64,000 nt of DNA from the NCBI GenBank assembly GCA_002928875.1, contig PERO01000018.1, positions 1-64,000 on the forward strand, written 5' to 3'. This document shows positions 54,556 through 63,134 of the stretch, piece after piece. The notes below the pieces were generated by a model. The model worked only from the letters and a program-made list of their open reading frames with translations. It was not told the origin of the DNA and made no database searches. This DNA is from Methylobacterium sp. (GTDB taxonomy: Bacteria; Pseudomonadota; Alphaproteobacteria; Rhizobiales; Beijerinckiaceae). Each line of letters starts with the position of its first letter. Within the stretch, counting starts at the first letter, position 1. The translations under genes and the position numbers were made by a program.

Positions 54556-55395
54556 ATGATGCTCGACCGCCGCGTAACCCTCGGGATCGCCGGAGCCCTG
54601 CTGCTCGTCGCGCCGGCGCTGGCGCAGACCCAGCCGAACCGTTTCATCACGGTGTCCTCGACGACATCCACCACCGATTCCGGGCTTTTCACGCATCTCC
54701 TGCCGATCTTTCAGGTGAAGACGGGCATCGAGGTGCGGGTGGTGAGCCAGGGCACGGGGCAGGCGCTCGATACCGGCCGGCGGGGCGATGCGGATGTGGT
54801 GTTCGTGCATGCCCGCGCGCAGGAGGTGAAATTCGTCGAGGACGGCTTCGGCGTCGAGCGCAAGGCCGTGATGTACAACGATTTCGTGCTGATCGGCCCG
54901 AAAGCCGATCCCGCCGGCATCAAGGGCGGCAAGGATATCGTCGCGGCGCTGAAGGCGGTGCAGGCGAAGGGCTCGCTCTTCATTTCGCGCGGCGACAAAT
55001 CCGGCACGCATGCGGCTGAACTCAATCTCTGGAAGGCGGCCGAGATCGATATCGAGAAGGCGAAAGGCCCGTGGTATCGCGAGATCGGGCAGGGCATGGG
55101 TGCCGCGCTCAACATGGCCTCGGCGCAGGATGGTTATGTGCTCGCCGATCGCGCGACCTGGCTCAATTTCCGGAACCGCGGTGATCTCGACATTCTGGTC
55201 GAGGGTGATCGCCGCCTCTTCAACCAGTATGGCGTGATCCTCGTGAACCCCGCGAAGCACCCGCACGTGAAGCAGGCGGATGGTCAGGCCTTCATCGATT
55301 GGCTGGTCTCGCCGGACGGGCAGAAGGCCATCGCCGACTACAAGATCGGCGGGCAATCGCTGTTCTTCCCGAACGCGACCCAGCCGGGGGCTTGA
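54556..55395 (+). CDS. Tungstate-binding periplasmic protein (TupA-like)
   Basis: The 279-residue protein has a signal peptide (LGIAGALLLVAPALA) and the TupA oxyanion motif SSTTSTTDSGL directly after it, with RGDKSGTHAAEL later. TupA-type proteins bind tungstate much more tightly than molybdate. Two ATGs (54556 and 54559) follow AAGGAG; the second has the better spacing. The gene completes the tup operon. Tungsten-dependent enzymes would be formate dehydrogenases or aldehyde oxidoreductases, none of which are in this window. Confidence 0.88.
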   Translation: MMLDRRVTLGIAGALLLVAPALAQTQPNRFITVSSTTSTTDSGLFTHLLPIFQVKTGIEVRVVSQGTGQALDTGRRGDADVVFVHARAQEVKFVEDGFGVERKAVMYNDFVLIGPKADPAGIKGGKDIVAALKAVQAKGSLFISRGDKSGTHAAELNLWKAAEIDIEKAKGPWYREIGQGMGAALNMASAQDGYVLADRATWLNFRNRGDLDILVEGDRRLFNQYGVILVNPAKHPHVKQADGQAFIDWLVSPDGQKAIADYKIGGQSLFFPNATQPGA

Positions 55396-55398
55396 TGA

Positions 55399-55836
55399 TC
55401 AGACCCATGCCCGGGCGATCGCGATCACCGCGAGATATCGCCCGGCCTTGGCGATCGTCACCAGCAGGAGGAACCGCCAGAGCGGTTCGCGCATCACGCC
55501 GGCCACCAGCGTCAGCGGGTCGCCGATGATCGGCACCCAGCTTGCGAGCAGGGACCAGTAGCCCCAGCGCTCGTAATGCGCCTGCGCCCTGGCGAGCGCC
55601 TCGGGCGAGGCGGGAAACCAGCGCGCGTGGCGAAAGCGATCCACCGCCCGCCCTAGCATCCAGTTCACCACCGAGCCGAGCGTATTCGCGAGGCTCGCGA
55701 CCAGAAACAGCGCGAACAAGGGCTGCTGGCCGGCGATGACGAGTGCCGCGAGCAAGGCCTCGGATTGCGCCGGCAAGATGGTCGCGGCGAGAAACGCGGC
55801 GGCGAACAGGCCGGCATAGGCACCGAGATCGGGCAT
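55399..55836 (-). CDS. YqaA/DedA-like inner-membrane protein
   Basis: The 145-residue protein has four to five hydrophobic segments and the SNARE-associated/DedA-type motifs FLAATILPAQSEALL, SLANTLGSVVNWMLGR and WVPIIGDPLTLVAGVMR. Members (E. coli YqaA) are small integral membrane proteins possibly involved in lipid or ion homeostasis. The ATG at 55836 is the first that leaves a family-sized product. It is convergent with tupA (three bases apart). Confidence 0.85.
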   Translation of the reverse strand: MPDLGAYAGLFAAAFLAATILPAQSEALLAALVIAGQQPLFALFLVASLANTLGSVVNWMLGRAVDRFRHARWFPASPEALARAQAHYERWGYWSLLASWVPIIGDPLTLVAGVMREPLWRFLLLVTIAKAGRYLAVIAIARAWV

Positions 55837-56032
55837 CGGAAGCGGAGGCACCTCTCTCCGGCGTCTCGCTCGCGGCCGGTTGCACCCCTCCTTGCCCGAT
55901 GCGCCAGGAAAAGGCCATCGCACGGCGCCCGGCGTTCTGAACTGTTCACGAGGGACTTGCAGATGGTGGCGAAAAGGCTTCATCTGGAAGTGGTCCCGAA
56001 CAGGAAAACCATGATCGCGGGAGGGCACGACC

Positions 56033-56809
56033 ATGGCCCGGAACCGGCCGGAGCACGCGCAGAAGAAATCATCGCGTTTTGGCCGTACGCTGCTGCTGGC
56101 GGCGACGTTCGGCGCGGGTGTGGTCGGTGCGCTCGCCTGGACCGGCCAGGCGCCATGGGCGCAGGCGCCGCTGCTCTGGGCCACGGCGCATGTCTCGGCC
56201 TGGACCGCGCCCGCGCGCCAATGGGCCTACCGGCAATGGAGCGCGCTCGCCTGGGGCCGGAGGCCCGATCGCATCCAGCCGGAGCGCGTGGCGGCGCCCG
56301 CAGACCGGCCGATGGTGCCGCCGGGCGAGGGGCCCTCGCTTTCCCCGCTCGTGCCGCGGCTTCTCGGCCAGCCCGGGCATTTCCGGCGGCATGTCTTTGT
56401 CGAGCCGCCCTATGACATGATCGACGCCCTGCGTTTCAGCACCAGCGGTGACCAGATGGTCGTGCTCACCGGCATCATCACCCCGGCGACCGACGCGGCC
56501 TGCGAGAACCCGGATCGGACGCTCTGGCCCTGCGGCATCTTCGCCCGTGCGACCCTCTATGCGCTGATCCGCGGCCAGCAGCTGGTCTGTCACGCGCAGG
56601 TCGGTTCGACGGCCACGCTGCAGGAATCGAGCGCGCTGGTGGGCCAATGTCGCGTGCAGGGCAAGGATGTCGCGACCGAACTCGTCCGCGTCGGTTTCGC
56701 CCGCCCGAACGGCCTGGCCTCGCGCGCGATGATGGAAGCCGAGGCGGAGGCCCGTGCCGACCGGCGCGGCCTGTGGCGCAGCGACTGGAAGATCGTGCAG
56801 CGGAACTGA
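56033..56809 (+). CDS. Membrane-anchored SNase-like (thermonuclease-fold) protein, probably inactive
   Basis: The 258-residue protein has one N-terminal membrane helix (LLLAATFGAGVVGALAW), a Pro-rich linker and a C-terminal SNase-like OB-fold domain. The domain shows DALRFSTSGDQMVVLTGI, CGIFARATLYALIRG, then a VATELVRVGFARP segment and an AEAEARADRRGLWR end. The catalytic Arg and Glu of staphylococcal nuclease (VRLxGIDAPE) are replaced by Val and Thr (VVLTGIITPAT). It is more likely a binding domain than a nuclease. It is convergent with galE, 11 bases apart. Confidence 0.72.
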   Translation: MARNRPEHAQKKSSRFGRTLLLAATFGAGVVGALAWTGQAPWAQAPLLWATAHVSAWTAPARQWAYRQWSALAWGRRPDRIQPERVAAPADRPMVPPGEGPSLSPLVPRLLGQPGHFRRHVFVEPPYDMIDALRFSTSGDQMVVLTGIITPATDAACENPDRTLWPCGIFARATLYALIRGQQLVCHAQVGSTATLQESSALVGQCRVQGKDVATELVRVGFARPNGLASRAMMEAEAEARADRRGLWRSDWKIVQRN

Positions 56810-56820
56810 CGGCGCGGGCT

Positions 56821-57807
56821 TCAGCCGTTGCGGCTCTGCAGCACCTTCTCCCAGCGGAAGGCGGCCGCGACGATTTCCTCGAGATTGTCGTGCTCGGGCG
56901 TCCAGCCGAGTTCCGCGCGGATGCGATCCGCCTTCGCGATGATCGTGGCGGGATCGCCGGGCCGGCGCGGGCCGAGGCGCACCGGAAAATCCACGCCCGT
57001 CACCTTCTTCACCACCTCGATGACCTCGAGAACCGAGAATCCCTGCCCGTAGCCGCAATTCAGGACGAGATTGTCGCCGCCCTGGCGCAGATGGTTCAGC
57101 GCATCGACATGGGCCGTGGCGAGGTCGGTCACGTGGATGTAGTCGCGCAGGCACGAGCCGTCGCGGGTGGGATAATCCGTCCCGAACACGTCGAGATGCG
57201 GCCGCTGGCCCAGCGCCGCCTGCACCGCGACCTTGATGAGATGCGTCGCGTTCGGGAACGATTGCCCCGAGCGCCCCTGCGGATCGGCGCCCGCCACGTT
57301 GAAATAGCGCAGGGCGATGAATTGCAGGCCATGCGCGGCGGAGGCATCGCGCAGCATCCACTCGGTCATGAGTTTCGAGCGGCCATAGGGCGAGACCGGC
57401 GCGGTCGCCTGATCCTCGCTGACGGGATCGCCGGAGACATCGCCATAGACGGCGGCTGTGGAGGAGAAGATGAAGCGCTTCACGCCATGCTGCACCGCCG
57501 CCTCGATCAGCGCGCGGCTCTTCACGGTGTTCGCGTGGTAATACATCAGCGGCTCGGCGACCGATTCCGGCACCACGATCTTCGCCGCGAAATGCGCGAT
57601 CTCGGTGACGCCGAACTCGTCCATCACGGCGCGGGTGAAGGCGGGGTCGCCGACATCGCCGCCACGCAGCGGCACATCCGGCGGCAAGGCCCAGGGGAAG
57701 CCGGAGGAGAGGTTGTCGATCACCACGACCTTCTCGCCGCGATCGCGCAGGGCCAGCACCATGTGCGAGCCGATATAGCCCGCGCCGCCTGTCACCAGAA
57801 CCGTCAT
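56821..57807 (-). CDS. galE: UDP-glucose 4-epimerase
   Basis: The 328-residue enzyme interconverts UDP-glucose and UDP-galactose. It has the NAD-binding VTGGAGYIGSH at residues 5-15, and the catalytic SSTAAVYGD with YGRSK (Tyr-x-x-x-Lys). YFNVAGADPQGRSGQ and RDYIHVTDLA are substrate motifs. ATG at 57807 follows GGGAGG. Divergent from galU across 137 bases, it opens the sugar-nucleotide locus. Confidence 0.94.
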   Translation of the reverse strand: MTVLVTGGAGYIGSHMVLALRDRGEKVVVIDNLSSGFPWALPPDVPLRGGDVGDPAFTRAVMDEFGVTEIAHFAAKIVVPESVAEPLMYYHANTVKSRALIEAAVQHGVKRFIFSSTAAVYGDVSGDPVSEDQATAPVSPYGRSKLMTEWMLRDASAAHGLQFIALRYFNVAGADPQGRSGQSFPNATHLIKVAVQAALGQRPHLDVFGTDYPTRDGSCLRDYIHVTDLATAHVDALNHLRQGGDNLVLNCGYGQGFSVLEVIEVVKKVTGVDFPVRLGPRRPGDPATIIAKADRIRAELGWTPEHDNLEEIVAAAFRWEKVLQSRNG

Positions 57808-57944
57808 GCCGCCTCCCGCGTTTACCGTCTTGCGCAGAACTGACGTCATAAGGCCTGCGCGGTTCATGGAGCATTAAGTGGCATAACCCGACAGGATGGC
57901 TTATGCAGCCTCGTTGCGGGCGTGGCGTCGAGAACAGGTGATGA

Positions 57945-58814
57945 ATGAAGCGAATTCGTAAAGCGGTTATCCCGGTCGCGGGCCTCGGCACGCGTTTCCT
58001 TCCCGCAACGAAGGCCATGCCGAAGGAAATGCTGACCGTGGTGGATCGCCCGGTCATCCAGCATGTGGTGGATGAGGCACGCAAGGCCGGCATCGAGCAT
58101 GTGGTCTTCGTGACAGGCCGGAACAAGAACGTCATCGAGGACCATTTCGACCGGCAATACGAACTGGAAGACACCCTGAAATCGCGCGGCAAGCTGAAGG
58201 AACTTGCAGCGCTCGAGGCGGATACCCCGGCCGCCGGCGCGACGAGCTTCACCCGCCAGCAGGCGCCGCTCGGCCTGGGCCATGCGGTCTGGTGCGCGCG
58301 CGACATCATCGGCCACGAGCCCTTCGCGCTGCTGCTGCCGGATATGCTGCATCTGGGCGAAACCGCCTTCCTCGGCGACATGATCGAGGCCTATGGCCGG
58401 ACGGGCGGAAACCTGATCGGCGTCTACCCGGTCGCGGATGACGAAACCCATCAATACGGCATCGTCGATGTCGCGGGTTCGGCCGACAAGGTCGCGAAGA
58501 TTGCCCGCATGGTCGAGAAGCCCGCCAAGGGCACCGCCCCCTCGAACCTCGCGATTTCCGGCCGCTACATCCTGCAGCCGACGATCTTCGATCTGCTGGC
58601 GACGCAGGAGCGCGGCGCGGGCGGGGAGATCCAGCTCACGGATTCGATGCTGACGCTCGCGAAGAGCGAACCCTTCCACGCCGTGCGCTTCGACGGGCAG
58701 GTCTATGATACCGGCTCGAAGCTGGGCTTTCTTGCAGCCAACGTCGCCTATGCGCTGGCGAACCCCGAACTGGGTCGGGATTTCCGCCAGATCCTGAAAA
58801 ATCTCGCAGGCTAG
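57945..58814 (+). CDS. galU: UTP-glucose-1-phosphate uridylyltransferase
   Basis: The 289-residue enzyme makes UDP-glucose. Motifs are [21 protein letters not shown] at the N-terminus (nucleotide-binding), [10 protein letters not shown] and a [19 protein letters not shown] segment. UDP-glucose feeds both galE and exopolysaccharide synthesis. Confidence 0.95.
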   Translation: MKRIRKAVIPVAGLGTRFLPATKAMPKEMLTVVDRPVIQHVVDEARKAGIEHVVFVTGRNKNVIEDHFDRQYELEDTLKSRGKLKELAALEADTPAAGATSFTRQQAPLGLGHAVWCARDIIGHEPFALLLPDMLHLGETAFLGDMIEAYGRTGGNLIGVYPVADDETHQYGIVDVAGSADKVAKIARMVEKPAKGTAPSNLAISGRYILQPTIFDLLATQERGAGGEIQLTDSMLTLAKSEPFHAVRFDGQVYDTGSKLGFLAANVAYALANPELGRDFRQILKNLAG

Positions 58815-58919
58815 ATGGCCGATGGCTATCGCGCCTGCATCCTGCCTGCCGTCCGCCTCTGGTTTTTGCCGTCCGTGAGCGGTATGGCGAGCCTGATCCG
58901 ATTGTGAAGCGAGCCCCTC

Positions 58920-60446
58920 ATGACGTCTTTCCCCAAAGCCCGTGCCGACCTGAAGCCGAATACGGCCGCCTTCGAACTCAATCCGCTTGTCAAGCCCACG
59001 GGCTTCCGGGAATATGATGCGCGCTGGTGGTTCGGACATCCGGCCTCCGACAAGGCGCCGGAACTGAACCTGATGGGCGTGCAGGCGCTGGGCCTCGGCA
59101 TCGGCACCTATCTCGCGGAAACCGGCGTGAAGCAGAGGGTCGTCGTCGGGCACGATTTCCGCGGCTATTCGACCTCCATCAAGCTTGCGCTGACGGCGGG
59201 CCTGATGGGTTCGGGCTGCGAAGTGATCGATATCGGCCTTGCGATGTCGCCGATGGCGTATTTCGCGCAATTCGCGCTCGATGTGCCTGCAGTGGCGATG
59301 GTCACCGCCTCGCATAACGACAATGGCTGGACCGGCGTGAAGATGGGCTCGAACCGGCCGGTGACGTTCGGTCCGACCGAAATCAACCGCATCAAGGAGA
59401 TTGTCCTCAACGCGCAGTACCGTTTCGGGCAGGGCAGCTACCAGTTCGTCGAGAACTTCTTCCAGAACCATTATTTCAAGGAATTGGCGGATCGCCCCAA
59501 GCTGAAGCGGAAACTCAAGGTCATCTGCGCCTGCGGCAACGGCACGGCCGGCGCCTTCGCGCCGCAGGTGCTCGAAGCGCTCGGTGCGGAGGTGATCCGC
59601 CTCGATTGCGAGCTTGATCACACCTTCCCGCGCTACAACCCCAACCCCGAGGACATGGAGATGCTCCATGCCATGGCCCATGCCGTGAAGGAGCATGGCG
59701 CGGATGTCGCGCTCGGCTTCGACGGCGACGGCGATCGCTGCGGCGTGGTCGACAACGAGGGCCACGAGATTTTCGCCGACAAGATCGGCGTGATGCTCGC
59801 GCGTGACCTGGCGGCGCTGAACCCCAATGCGCTCTTCGTGGCGGATGTGAAATCCACCGGCCTCTTCGCCACCGATCCGGAACTCCAGCGCCTGGGCGCC
59901 CGAACCGATTACTGGAAGACCGGCCATTCCTACATCAAGAAGCGCGTGGCCGAACTCGGCGCGCTCGCGGGCTTCGAGAAGAGCGGGCATTTCTTCTTCA
60001 ACCCGCCGGTGGGCCGCGGCTATGACGATGGCCTCGTCACCGCCATCGCGGTGCTCGACATGCTCGACCGCAACCCCGGCAAGTCGATGGCCGATCTCTA
60101 TCGCGCCCTGCCGAAGACCTGGGCCACGCCCACCATGGCGCCGCATTGCGAGGACGAGATCAAGTACGGCATCGTCGAGAAGGTCGTGGCGCGCATCGAG
60201 GCGATGCAGAAGGCCGGCGCCTCCATCGCAGGCCATGCGATCCGCGACGTGGTGACGGTCAACGGCGTACGCGTGACCGTCGATGACGGCACCTGGGGCC
60301 TGATCCGCGCCTCGTCGAACAAGCCGGAACTCGTCGTGGTGATCGAAAGCCCGGTCTCGGAAGCGCGGATGCGCGAGATGTTCAAGGCGATGGACGCGAT
60401 CCTGCGCGAGCACCCGGAAGTGGGTGCCTACAACCAGACGATCTGA
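58920..60446 (+). CDS. Phosphomannomutase/phosphoglucomutase
   Basis: The 508-residue alpha-D-phosphohexomutase has the catalytic serine in TASHNDNGWTGVK, the metal-binding loop GFDGDGDRCG and a C-terminal phosphate-binding RASSNKPELVVVIES. The canonical TASHNP is TASHND here. It converts mannose-6-P to mannose-1-P (or glucose-6-P to glucose-1-P), giving substrates to the manC and galU products around it. Confidence 0.93.
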   Translation: MTSFPKARADLKPNTAAFELNPLVKPTGFREYDARWWFGHPASDKAPELNLMGVQALGLGIGTYLAETGVKQRVVVGHDFRGYSTSIKLALTAGLMGSGCEVIDIGLAMSPMAYFAQFALDVPAVAMVTASHNDNGWTGVKMGSNRPVTFGPTEINRIKEIVLNAQYRFGQGSYQFVENFFQNHYFKELADRPKLKRKLKVICACGNGTAGAFAPQVLEALGAEVIRLDCELDHTFPRYNPNPEDMEMLHAMAHAVKEHGADVALGFDGDGDRCGVVDNEGHEIFADKIGVMLARDLAALNPNALFVADVKSTGLFATDPELQRLGARTDYWKTGHSYIKKRVAELGALAGFEKSGHFFFNPPVGRGYDDGLVTAIAVLDMLDRNPGKSMADLYRALPKTWATPTMAPHCEDEIKYGIVEKVVARIEAMQKAGASIAGHAIRDVVTVNGVRVTVDDGTWGLIRASSNKPELVVVIESPVSEARMREMFKAMDAILREHPEVGAYNQTI

Positions 60447-60457
60447 CGGGCTGATCC

Positions 60458-61882
60458 ATGTCGCATCCGGTCATTCGCCCCGTCATCCTCTGCGGGGGCT
60501 CCGGCACCCGCCTCTGGCCGCTGTCGCGGGAGGCGTTTCCGAAACAGTTCGCGCCGATCATCGGCCAGCGTTCGACCTTTCAGGAAACGCTCCTGCGCGT
60601 GAAGGATCCGGCCGTGTTCGGCCGTCCGCTGGTCGTCACCAACCAGGCGCATCGCTTCATGGTGGAGCGGCAGCTGGCCGAGATCGGCGTCGCGGCGGAT
60701 ATCCTGCTCGAGCCGATGGCGCGGGATTCGGGGCCGGCGATCCTGGCCTCCGCGGTTCACCTCCACCGGGAAAGCCCGGATGCGCTGGCCCTGATGCTCG
60801 CGGCGGACCATCTCGTGCTGAAGCCGCAGGCCTTCCAGCAGGCGGTCGTGGCCGGCCGGCCCGTGGCTGCCGCGGGTGGAATCGTCACCTTCGGCATTCT
60901 CCCGACCTCGCCGGCGACCGGCTACGGCTATATCGATCCGGGCGAGGAGAGCGGCGCGGGCGTGCGCGTGGTGCGCCGCTTCGTCGAGAAGCCGGATGCG
61001 AAGCGCGCGCTCGATTATGTCGCGGCCGGCTTCCTGTGGAATTCCGGCAACTTCCTGTTCGATCCGAAGACGGTGATCCACGAATACCGGGCAAACCAGC
61101 CGGATTGCGTCACGAATGTGGAAGCCGCCGTCGCCGGGGCCCGGACCGATCTCGGCGTGCCGACACTCGATGCGGAAGCCTTTGGCCACGCGCGCAAGAT
61201 CGCCTTCGATTTCGCCGTGATGGAAAAGACCCGCCACGCCCATGTCGTCGCGGGTGATTTCGGCTGGTCCGATATCGGCGACTGGCATGCGCTCTGGGAG
61301 GTCTCCCAGCAGGATTCCGCCGGCAATGCCGGGCAGGGGCCGGTGGTGATGGTGGGCACGGAAGGCAGTTATGTCTCGAGCGAGGAGCAGCTCGTCGCCA
61401 CGCTCGGCGTCAAGGATCTCGTGGTCGTCGCCACGCGCGATGCCGTTCTCGTGGCCGATAGGCATCAGGCCGGGCAGGTGAAGCAGCTCGTGGAACGGCT
61501 GAAGGCCGATGGTCGCCCCGAAGCCGCGAACCACGCGCGCGTGTTCCGGCCCTGGGGCTGGTACCAGACGCTGGTGCTGCAAGACCGCTTCCAGGTGAAG
61601 CGCATCGTGGTCTATCCCGGCGGCAAGCTCTCGCTGCAGAAGCATTTCCACCGCTCGGAGCACTGGGTCGTCGTGCGCGGCACCGCGCGCGTCACCATCG
61701 GCGAGACGGTGGAAGACCTGATCGAGAACCAATCCGCCTATATTCCGCTCGGTGCCGTGCACCGGCTCGAAAATCCCGGCCGGATCGATACGGAAATCAT
61801 CGAGGTGCAGACCGGGGGTTATCTGGGCGAGGACGATATCGTCCGGCTCGCCGACATCTACAGTCGTCCGGTTCAGGCCTGA
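60458..61882 (+). CDS. Mannose-1-phosphate guanylyltransferase / mannose-6-phosphate isomerase
   Basis: The 474-residue ManC/CpsB-type bifunctional enzyme has an N-terminal pyrophosphorylase (LCGGSGTRLWPLSREAFPKQF) making GDP-mannose. A C-terminal cupin isomerase (PWGWYQTL, PGGKLSLQKHFHRSEHWVVV) makes mannose-6-P. It lies 11 bases after the mutase, in the same operon. GDP-mannose is used for surface polysaccharide. Confidence 0.94.
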   Translation: MSHPVIRPVILCGGSGTRLWPLSREAFPKQFAPIIGQRSTFQETLLRVKDPAVFGRPLVVTNQAHRFMVERQLAEIGVAADILLEPMARDSGPAILASAVHLHRESPDALALMLAADHLVLKPQAFQQAVVAGRPVAAAGGIVTFGILPTSPATGYGYIDPGEESGAGVRVVRRFVEKPDAKRALDYVAAGFLWNSGNFLFDPKTVIHEYRANQPDCVTNVEAAVAGARTDLGVPTLDAEAFGHARKIAFDFAVMEKTRHAHVVAGDFGWSDIGDWHALWEVSQQDSAGNAGQGPVVMVGTEGSYVSSEEQLVATLGVKDLVVVATRDAVLVADRHQAGQVKQLVERLKADGRPEAANHARVFRPWGWYQTLVLQDRFQVKRIVVYPGGKLSLQKHFHRSEHWVVVRGTARVTIGETVEDLIENQSAYIPLGAVHRLENPGRIDTEIIEVQTGGYLGEDDIVRLADIYSRPVQA

Positions 61883-61899
61883 CGATCAGGGCCCAAGGC

Positions 61900-63063
61900 A
61901 TGAGCGAGACCGGCATCATCGCCGCAAAGACGGATCCTGCGCTTGTCGCGGGCCTGAGGCACTGGCTCTGCCAGGATGTGCTTCCATTCTGGGCCCATGA
62001 AGGCCGGGATGCCCGGACGGGCCTGTTTCTCGAGCGGTTCCTGGCAGACCGCAGCGGCGATATTTCGGCACCCCTGCGCGTGCGGGTGCAGTTTCGGCAG
62101 ATCTACAGCCTCGCCCATGCTGCCGCGCTGGGGTGGTTCCCCGATGGCGCGCAGATCGCCCTGCGCGCCTGGGAGGCGACCCGCCAGCATTTCTGGAACG
62201 CCCGCGATGGCGGCGGTTTCCATCACATCCTCGCCGCCGATGGCTCGGTCATCGATGCCCGGCGTGATAGTTACGACCACGCCTTCGCAATCCTCGCGCT
62301 CTCCTGGCTTGCGCGCGCCACCGGTGAAGGCCGGCTCCTGGCCGAACTCGATGCTTTGCTCGCCTTCATCGATACGCGGCTGACCGATCCGGATGGCATC
62401 CTGCTGGAAGGCGATCCCCACACCCTGCCGCGGCGGCAGAATCCGCAGATGCACTGGTTCGAGGCGATGCTGGCCATGCACGATGCCGTGGCGCATCCGC
62501 AGGCGCTGGAGCGCGCGGCGCGCTACCGGCACTTCTTCGAGGCCGTCCTGTTCGACCGTCCGACGGGAACGCTCGGCGAATACTTCACGGAAGATTGGAA
62601 GCACGCACCGGGCGCGGCCGGCCACTCGGTCGAGCCCGGCCATCAGGCCGAATGGACATGGCTTCTGCGCACGCATGAGCGGCTGGCAGGGCTGCCGCCG
62701 TCGGAGGAGGCGTCCATTCTGCTCCGCACGGCGCTCGCCACAGCCCATCCGGAGCTTGGTCTGCTGGTCGACGAGGCCGACCGGGCGAACGGGGTTCGCC
62801 GTGCGACCCGTCGCTCGTGGCTGCATACCGAATTGGCGAAGGCGTGGATCGCCGAAGCCGAGATCAACCGCGAAGGGGCGGGGCCAAAGGCCTTCGCGGC
62901 GCTGGCGCTGCTCGAACAGCACTTCCTGCGCAAACCGTTTCGCGAAGGCTGGATTGATCAGCTCGACGAACAGGGCCAGCCGATCGCCGGGCCCGTGCCG
63001 GCCAGCATTCTCTACCATATCTGGGTGGCCGTCCTGGAGGCCGATCGCGTCCTTGCGCAGTGA
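61900..63063 (+). CDS. AGE-family isomerase (N-acylglucosamine 2-epimerase / mannose isomerase type)
   Basis: The 387-residue protein is an (alpha/alpha)6-barrel isomerase. Motifs with catalytic histidines are visible: SYDHAFAILALSWLARATG and SVEPGHQAEWTWLLRTHE, plus a RRSWLHTELAKAW segment. In a GDP-mannose locus it probably interconverts mannose and fructose or their phosphates, feeding manC. It starts 17 bases after manC. Confidence 0.88.
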   Translation: MSETGIIAAKTDPALVAGLRHWLCQDVLPFWAHEGRDARTGLFLERFLADRSGDISAPLRVRVQFRQIYSLAHAAALGWFPDGAQIALRAWEATRQHFWNARDGGGFHHILAADGSVIDARRDSYDHAFAILALSWLARATGEGRLLAELDALLAFIDTRLTDPDGILLEGDPHTLPRRQNPQMHWFEAMLAMHDAVAHPQALERAARYRHFFEAVLFDRPTGTLGEYFTEDWKHAPGAAGHSVEPGHQAEWTWLLRTHERLAGLPPSEEASILLRTALATAHPELGLLVDEADRANGVRRATRRSWLHTELAKAWIAEAEINREGAGPKAFAALALLEQHFLRKPFREGWIDQLDEQGQPIAGPVPASILYHIWVAVLEADRVLAQ

Positions 63064-63134
63064 AGCAGTGAATAGGCGGGTTCCGCGCTCACTTTTGTTT
63101 GGCTTTCATCCAATCTGTGCCCTATCGAAGCCAA

